Positions 59,240 through 64,000 of a stretch of DNA of 64,000 nt are shown here, piece by piece. The position numbers and the translations under genes were made by a program. The notes under the pieces were generated by a model. The model was not told the origin of the DNA and did not search any database. It was given only the letters and a program-made list of their open reading frames with translations. This DNA is from Leptospira wolffii serovar Khorat str. Khorat-H2 (GTDB lineage Bacteria; Spirochaetota; Leptospiria; Leptospirales; Leptospiraceae), in NCBI RefSeq assembly GCF_000306115.2, contig NZ_AKWX02000004.1:668501-732500 (forward strand), in the 5' to 3' direction. How positions within the stretch are numbered: the first letter of the stretch is position 1; the number at the start of each line of letters is the position of its first letter.

Positions 59240-59395
59240 GCGATCGGGAGGTCTTCTGGCTCGCGCCGGATTCGGAATCCTTCCCGTCATAAGACAGTGG
59301 ATATTTTTCCGTCCATATTGGCGCTTACAGCTGCGGGTACAGCTCCGGATTTACACCGGATTCCCTGGTTCCGATTTGCCTGTAGAGCCAGCTTC
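59240..59395 (-). promoter_or_regulatory. Cobalamin (adenosylcobalamin-type) riboswitch
   Basis: On the minus strand: GGGAATCCGGTGTAAATCC, then GAGCTGTACCCGCAGCTGTA, a CCACTG region and finally the B12 box AGCCAGAAGACCT (59249-59261). These are the conserved core blocks of the cobalamin riboswitch in the right order and spacing. It lies about 100 bases before the likely start of the BtuB-like receptor and should switch expression off when cobalamin is bound. The 5' boundary is approximate. Confidence 0.93.
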
Positions 59396-59604
59396 CCAAT
59401 CCGAAGTCATGGGGCAATCTGAAAAACGCGGAAATCGACCCGAGAATAGGCGATGATTCTCGTCCGGAGATGGATCCATAATTTCGAATCGAAGCAGAAA
59501 TATTTTCTTGAACTGGATGGAAACTAGGCAAGGATTCTCGAATCCGCTCGAAGAATGAATCCTAAGGATCGAGCCGGAATTAGAATCGGGAGTCCCAAAT
59601 TCGA

Positions 59605-60342
59605 ATGAAACGCAATCTAATTTATCGCATTCTCTTTTTAGGAGTCTGCTTCCATATCACCACCTCACTTTCCGCCGCAGGAACCTATTCGGAAGGATGG
59701 ACCGTGGCCAAGCTCACGCAATTCGAAAGTAGAGGTCTGATCTTCGATTCCTACGAAGGTCTATTGGAAGTAACGACATTCAATCCGCAAGAAGCATGCG
59801 CCGAAGAAAAAGACGAATGCTTTATCCCAACCAAACAAAAAGTGGAGTTCAGCGTGCGTCCGGAAAATGCGGACGTGGTCAATTTCCTAAGCAAGAACCT
59901 AAACCAAGAGATTTTGGTCCAGTATAGAGTTCATAGATTAGAACCTATCGCTCTTTCCACCGACTACGAAGTGATCGGAGCCCAAATCCAGGAAAAGGCG
60001 CTTCCGAAAGATGGACCGGATAAATTCATAGGAAAGAAAACCGGATCCAAGAGAAATTTCTCGGTCACAGGACGCATTCTAAGTTTGGAATATAGAGGAA
60101 CTCTAATCGGAACCTGGGAAGGCTTGTATTTGGACGAGACCAGAGGAAAGGTTCATCCATTTTCCATAACCGACGAGGAAGTAGCCGCTTTCGCGACGAG
60201 TACTCTCAAATACGGAGCCAAGTATTTCCTCGGAGTCTCCGTGGCATTCGCTACCGGATGGAGAGAATCCCATTACGATTTATTCGAAGTGAATTATAAG
60301 GCGCCTGCGGGAGCTTTGGAAGCGACCACTCCTAAGAAGTAA
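59605..60342 (+). CDS. Secreted hypothetical protein
   Basis: 245 residues. Signal peptide (MKRNLIYRILFLGVCFHITT... to SLSAAG, cleavage about 25). Two similar beta-rich halves start with GWTVAKLTQFESRGLIFDSY and FSVTGRILSLEYRGTLIGTW, suggesting an internal duplication of an OB/SH3-like domain. Two Cys (EEKDECF and ACAEE) may pair. Divergent from the btuB operon. Function unknown; it looks like a conserved Leptospira periplasmic protein. Confidence 0.7.
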   Translation: MKRNLIYRILFLGVCFHITTSLSAAGTYSEGWTVAKLTQFESRGLIFDSYEGLLEVTTFNPQEACAEEKDECFIPTKQKVEFSVRPENADVVNFLSKNLNQEILVQYRVHRLEPIALSTDYEVIGAQIQEKALPKDGPDKFIGKKTGSKRNFSVTGRILSLEYRGTLIGTWEGLYLDETRGKVHPFSITDEEVAAFATSTLKYGAKYFLGVSVAFATGWRESHYDLFEVNYKAPAGALEATTPKK

Positions 60343-60358
60343 ACACAGAAACGGAGTT

Positions 60359-60538
60359 CTACTTCATTTTAGTAAATGAAAGTATTTCTCCGTTACCTTT
60401 CTGAAAGGCTTTAGGGATTTCTTTTCTGAACCAAGAAATTTTATCCCGAGTCTTCTCTCCCACAACTTGAAAGCTTTTAGATTTACGTAACTCTTCGTAC
60501 AGAGTACTTTTACCGGACCCATTCGGCCCGGCGAACAT
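60359..60538 (-). pseudogene. Remnant of a zeta-like kinase toxin
   Basis: The ORF reads MFAGPNGSGKSTLYEELRKS, a textbook P-loop of zeta-type/ATP-binding toxins, and then runs directly into VVGEKTRDKISWFRKEIPKAFQ, a C-terminal segment. At 59 residues it lacks most of a normal zeta protein (over 180), so the middle seems deleted. The frame is also open upstream (NKSSHRFR) to the TAG ending the antitoxin frame. Most likely inactive. Confidence 0.6.
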
Positions 60539-60574
60539 TCTGAATCGATGCGAGGACTTATTTGCGATCGCCGA

Positions 60575-60763
60575 CTACCGTTTGCGATTATTCTTGTCCA
60601 CTAGAATGACTTTACCTTTCTCTAAGATTGCTATAGGTAAATCTTTTTGGAATGCTTTTCGCTTCGCCGCTTTCGCAGCGCGGTCCAATAGATCAGTCGG
60701 TAATTCGTCTTTTACTGCTTTCTTAGAAGCTATACCAAAATATCCCGTCGATTTTTGAATTTG
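60575..60763 (-). pseudogene. Remnant of the antitoxin upstream of the zeta-like toxin
   Basis: A 62-codon open stretch reads GIASKKAVKDELPTDLLDRA and ends EKGKVILVDKNNRKR-stop, typical of the small antitoxins encoded in front of such kinases. No ATG, GTG or TTG opens it: an upstream ATG (60771) is in another frame and hits a stop, suggesting a frameshift or 5' loss. Toxin and antitoxin remnants lie in the same frame, separated only by the TAG. Confidence 0.55.
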
Positions 60764-60775
60764 TCAACATTCTTA

Positions 60776-61822
60776 TCAAGGAAGAATCGTACCGTCGGAT
60801 TGGATCTTCGGTCCCTTGCCAGGGAAATCCGATTTGGTCAAAGTCTGCATGAGTTCCGTGGTTTTTAAGTCCGGATCCGGCGCAGGAATTCCGTTTTGGC
60901 TTAGTTGCAAAGGATGGATTTTTCCTTTCACAAAGTTCCCATTCTTATCCAAGTCCGCTTCGAGAACTAAAGAATAGCCGCCATAACCTTTTGTGGAAAA
61001 CACTCTATATCCCAAAAAGTTCCCGAGAGAATATGCGATCAATTTTCCCTTATACAACTCCATAGCTCTAGGCAAATGAGGGCCGTGTCCTATGAATAGA
61101 TCCGCACCAGCGTCTATGAGAGCGTGGGAAAGAGCGACCAGATTTCCGCGGTATTCTCCGTAGAATCTTTCCTGCTCGTTTTTCACATGAAGCGCCGGAC
61201 CGCCCTCCGCTCCTCCGTGTACGGATATGAAAACGAGTTGGGCTTTTTTCTTGGCTTCCTTGACGAGAGCCACGCCTTCTTCGATTTCGTTCACATGATT
61301 ATGAGCGGCTTGCATATGGCTGAATCCTATCCATGCGACGGAAACGCCTTTTGCGTTCATATAAGTGATGATTCCCTTTTTGCCCGTATGTCTCACGCCG
61401 GCGTCCGAAAGATTCTTGGCAGTATCGTCGAAACCCTGTTGGTGAAAATCCAAACTATGATTGTTCGCGATGGAAACGATATCGAATCCCACATCCTTTA
61501 AGATTTTTGCATACGATGGAGGAGTCCTGAATGCGAAGATAAGAGGACGATTGATATTCTTGGCACAATGAGGATAATCGGTAAGAGTACTCTCGAAATT
61601 CGCGAATAATATATCCGCACCTTTCAGACTGGGTTCCACTTCGGAGAATAGAGTCTTTCTGGGATCGGCCGGAAGTTTGTTTTCCGGATAATTGGTTCCC
61701 ATCACCAAGTCCCCGACCGCCTTTATTTTTATGGTCTCGTTCTCTACGGAACGAATAGGAGAACATTCGGAAACGAAAAGAAAAATCCCGAAAAGGGAAA
61801 TCAAAGCGGAGATTCTATACAT
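60776..61822 (-). CDS. CapA-like (PGA_cap) metallophosphatase-fold lipoprotein
   Basis: 348 residues from the ATG at 61822 ([20 protein letters not shown]), with a lipobox at SEC; the longer frame to 61951 overlaps the next gene and lacks a signal sequence. Conserved motifs of the CapA family: [37 protein letters not shown] and [13 protein letters not shown], all of the calcineurin-like metal-binding type. Family members act in poly-gamma-glutamate capsule synthesis or as envelope phosphatases; no capBC genes are nearby, so capsule production is not supported. Confidence 0.85.
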   Translation of the reverse strand: MYRISALISLFGIFLFVSECSPIRSVENETIKIKAVGDLVMGTNYPENKLPADPRKTLFSEVEPSLKGADILFANFESTLTDYPHCAKNINRPLIFAFRTPPSYAKILKDVGFDIVSIANNHSLDFHQQGFDDTAKNLSDAGVRHTGKKGIITYMNAKGVSVAWIGFSHMQAAHNHVNEIEEGVALVKEAKKKAQLVFISVHGGAEGGPALHVKNEQERFYGEYRGNLVALSHALIDAGADLFIGHGPHLPRAMELYKGKLIAYSLGNFLGYRVFSTKGYGGYSLVLEADLDKNGNFVKGKIHPLQLSQNGIPAPDPDLKTTELMQTLTKSDFPGKGPKIQSDGTILP

Positions 61823-61902
61823 AGTGGGAAGGATTTTAGATCGCTCCTTCCCCGGAAAGCGGTTTTTAAAAACCGAAAAGATCCGTTGTCGACGAATCCC
61901 GA

Positions 61903-62595
61903 CTATTCCCGCAAAAGTCCGATCCCTTTCGAACTCTTGGATCCGATCCATCTATCCAATAGGGCCAAAACTCCCGCGATCGCAAGAAATAGAATGAAAA
62001 TGCCGATTATATTTACGGAAACACCTCCGTAACCTATTCGAGTCACATCCAAAATATTATAGGGGTACCATAGAATGATGGCGCCTCTGACCAAAGTGAA
62101 TACCGCATACAAAATCGGAATACAAGCCGCTAGTAAAATTCTAGGCAAGGTAACGAAGCCCGCGGGACCGAAGACCATCCATCCCAGAATTCCTAAGATA
62201 GGATTGAGAGTGTGCTCTATAAAACTAGTCGCCTCCGCGAAGGCCTCTCTTTCCCTTCCCGGTAGAATGAAATTAAAAACGATTCCCGTAATCAGAATAT
62301 TTATCACACCCACCAAACGCCAGATCGGTAAGGACCGGGAATCCTTTGCCGATCCCAAAGCTAAAAACAGATTCGTCACGCCTAAGATTAGGTTGGATTG
62401 GGTCGTAAAGAATGCGAACTGATTGAAAAAAGAATCGAACCCGGGTCCGAAAGTCCGAGTAAACCCCGCGTTGGGAGGCAATAGGGACTCGTGGTGATAA
62501 GACCACCAAAGTTCCATTGCGACACCTATGAAGCAGGCGAATGCCGTTAGAGCGAAGAAGCACCTCGCCACAGTTTGAGCCGATTTGTTCCACAT
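61903..62595 (-). CDS. Pr6Pr-like integral membrane protein
   Basis: 230 residues with six predicted membrane segments ([105 protein letters not shown]). The FFTTQSNLI and HTLNPI motifs match the Pr6Pr / FAR-17a-like family. Biochemical role unknown. Upstream of the CapA-like gene, same strand. Confidence 0.78.
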   Translation of the reverse strand: MWNKSAQTVARCFFALTAFACFIGVAMELWWSYHHESLLPPNAGFTRTFGPGFDSFFNQFAFFTTQSNLILGVTNLFLALGSAKDSRSLPIWRLVGVINILITGIVFNFILPGREREAFAEATSFIEHTLNPILGILGWMVFGPAGFVTLPRILLAACIPILYAVFTLVRGAIILWYPYNILDVTRIGYGGVSVNIIGIFILFLAIAGVLALLDRWIGSKSSKGIGLLRE

Positions 62596-62637
62596 AATAG
62601 GTCCGAAATCTTTTCCGGATCCGAAACGGAGTCAATC

Positions 62638-63141
62638 CTATTTGGCACTAATCACGGGAAGAATGCCCCCGAACGTTCCTGCGGAAATTCCGGATTGAAC
62701 GGAGGTACCCTGATTCACTGTGAAGATCAGAACGCAATTCCCGTTGGAATGAGTAGTAATGTCTAAAGTCTGGCTGCTATAGGAAGGAGGAGCAAAGGAA
62801 ACCGTTGGAGACGCGGAAGTTTCGGAAGGACAAGAAGAATAATCTATATCGAAGAATAAATTGACCTCGTTCGTCGCCCAACTTGCAGGTGCAGGCGAAG
62901 CAAGACTAGCGGTGTAATTTCCGGGTACATCCGGAATCAGATTCAAAGGAGAAGGACTGAATACCAGTAAAGCTCCCCCGGACACAACTTGCAACAGAGA
63001 AGCCAAGGCGGCCGGATCCTGTTTCTTATCTTCTCCCAGACCCAAGAAGGAACGCCCCGCTTCGGTCCCTCCTAGATACAGTCCGCAGGCATTGGTAAAG
63101 AATAGGACGAGAAAGGCGAATGCAAAAAGACATCTCTTCAT
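62638..63141 (-). CDS. Lipoprotein of a two-copy family
   Basis: 167 residues from the ATG at 63141 (MKRCLFAFAFLVLFFTNACGL), with lipobox TNAC; the frame opens at 63165. Mature protein begins GLYLGGTEAG, then DPAALASLLQ, a beta-sandwich-like region (NYTASLASPAPASWATNEVN) and Ser/Pro-rich strands with two Cys. The same plan (GL-x-L, DP-A-LL, YT-x-x-L-x-x-x-P-x-SW) occurs in the next gene upstream, so they are paralogs. Confidence 0.7.
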   Translation of the reverse strand: MKRCLFAFAFLVLFFTNACGLYLGGTEAGRSFLGLGEDKKQDPAALASLLQVVSGGALLVFSPSPLNLIPDVPGNYTASLASPAPASWATNEVNLFFDIDYSSCPSETSASPTVSFAPPSYSSQTLDITTHSNGNCVLIFTVNQGTSVQSGISAGTFGGILPVISAK

Positions 63142-63280
63142 AAGACCCTCCTCCTCGGAACGCAACCGGATGGTCCGTAACGACCTGCTTAGTTCGGAAG
63201 CGAATTCCCGAAAGAAATTTATAGACTAAAAGAGAAGTAAAGGCAAGTAATAAATCCTGTCGCTTCCCGTTACTCTTCTA

Positions 63281-63841
63281 TTAAGAGGAACAAGTCGCGG
63301 GAAAATTCGCTCTAATCGTTCCCAATAATAATCCTTCGCTTAGCAAGGGAGGGCTCGGATTATGCACCCGATGGATAATATCACAATAACCGGCGGAATC
63401 GCAGGAAGCACCAGCCGTATTTCCATCCACGTTGACATTTATGGAAGGATAGGGCGGGGAGAAGAGTTGGGAAGAATCGGATGTCCCGTTCACTCCGTTA
63501 ATCTGGCTTACTACTACATTATTGCAATTGACCTGTATAAAAACGTTGAACTGAAAATTCTGATCCGTCCAGGAAGATGGAACCTGGCCCAAACCGATCG
63601 TATAAGAAGCGGGCCCCCAAGTAGGAGTGGTAAAATTCGTGGAAGAGAATACGACGGAAAAGGATTCCCCTATCGGGAAGGAAATGCCCAATAGCGCGTG
63701 CAATAGATCGGCTTTAGGATCCGTTTTCTTTTCCGTTAAGTAGCCGTTTTCCTCATCGAAGAGTAGATAGCTGAGTCCGCAGGAAGGCAGACAGAATAAG
63801 ATCGTCAAAATGATTAAAATTTGCGAGATAAGATATTTCAT
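63281..63841 (-). CDS. Lipoprotein of a two-copy family
   Basis: 186 residues, lipobox FCLPSC (Cys 21). GLSYLLFDEENG, then DPKADLLHALLG and SYTIGLGQVPSSWTDQN, parallel to the following gene. Four Cys in the C-terminal half (VNCNN, ASCDSAGYCD, ATCSS) probably form disulphides. Exported; function unknown. Confidence 0.7.
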   Translation of the reverse strand: MKYLISQILIILTILFCLPSCGLSYLLFDEENGYLTEKKTDPKADLLHALLGISFPIGESFSVVFSSTNFTTPTWGPASYTIGLGQVPSSWTDQNFQFNVFIQVNCNNVVVSQINGVNGTSDSSQLFSPPYPSINVNVDGNTAGASCDSAGYCDIIHRVHNPSPPLLSEGLLLGTIRANFPATCSS

Positions 63842-64000
63842 TCACTTTCCGATTTTAAAAAGATCTAACCGCTCATATGTTCTCGGTCCGCCCTTATTGC
63901 AAGGATTTTTAAGATGCAAAAACCCTAATTTATGTCGGCAAACTTTTTCTTTCTACCGATCTTCTAAGTATGCAATCCGTTCCTTGCAATACATGTTCTC

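Noticed and set aside
59147..59290. N-terminal extension of the BtuB-like receptor to the ATG at 59290
   Set aside because: Lies in the cobalamin riboswitch and would put ~50 residues before the signal peptide.
63970..64000. ATG near the right edge reading MQSVPCNTCS
   Set aside because: No ribosome binding site and only ten codons visible.

Overview
The window looks like a chromosomal segment of a spirochaete of the genus Leptospira. Reasons: very many short, fast-diverging lipoproteins with relaxed spirochaete lipoboxes (FLFSC, PLLNC, FLFEGC, FVATC), no classical proteobacterial operons, dense bidirectional coding with many ATGA-type overlaps, and housekeeping genes (carB, rsmD, ruvB, tmk, an HtrA protease) set among accessory surface and toxin genes. 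The genus is an inference from gene content; I did no database search.

Layout. 0-11 kb: small Cys-rich secreted paralogs, carB, a membrane alkaline-phosphatase-superfamily enzyme, rsmD, small conserved genes and a HipA-like kinase. 11.2-12.4 kb: a complete IS481-type insertion sequence with 26-bp terminal inverted repeats. 12.6-29.3 kb, minus strand: a four-gene operon-like run of two paralogous ~1,440-residue lipoproteins, a 2,507-residue SpvB/FG-GAP/Rhs lipoprotein with an AT-rich C-terminal tip, and a small downstream gene in the position of an immunity gene. The N-terminal third of the two paralogs resembles anthrax protective antigen (the Binary_toxB pore family). 30-37 kb: ordinary genes (TonB-like protein, ruvB, htrA, tmk, an Omp85-like barrel) and tRNA-Arg(CCG). 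37.6-52 kb, minus strand: a lipoprotein island whose upstream end is a second Rhs protein of 2,436 residues. Its 372-residue tip carries about 224 nearly uncharged Ala/Gly-rich residues.

Downstream of that second Rhs gene come five tandem paralogous lipoproteins. Three of the junctions hold tiny ORFs of 16, 17 and 46 codons that end in CGG[S/T]L-stop, the same ending as the Rhs tip, and two of them are preceded by ATGA overlaps. I read this as repeated duplication of a tip-plus-lipoprotein module with erosion of the tips, which makes the lipoproteins candidate immunity or partner proteins. The run ends at a clear terminator near 40.25 kb.

52-55 kb holds a plus-strand three-gene operon (barrel-like, Fn3/Kelch lipoprotein, TPR) and an ankyrin protein. 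55.8-59.4 kb is a cobalamin-riboswitch-controlled operon of a BtuB-like receptor followed by a beta-propeller lipoprotein, an arrangement recalling BtuB-BtuG of Bacteroides. 59.6-64 kb contains a secreted protein, a degraded toxin-antitoxin pair, a CapA-like lipoprotein, a Pr6Pr-like membrane protein and two related lipoproteins. No CRISPR array, rRNA, phage or replication origin was seen.
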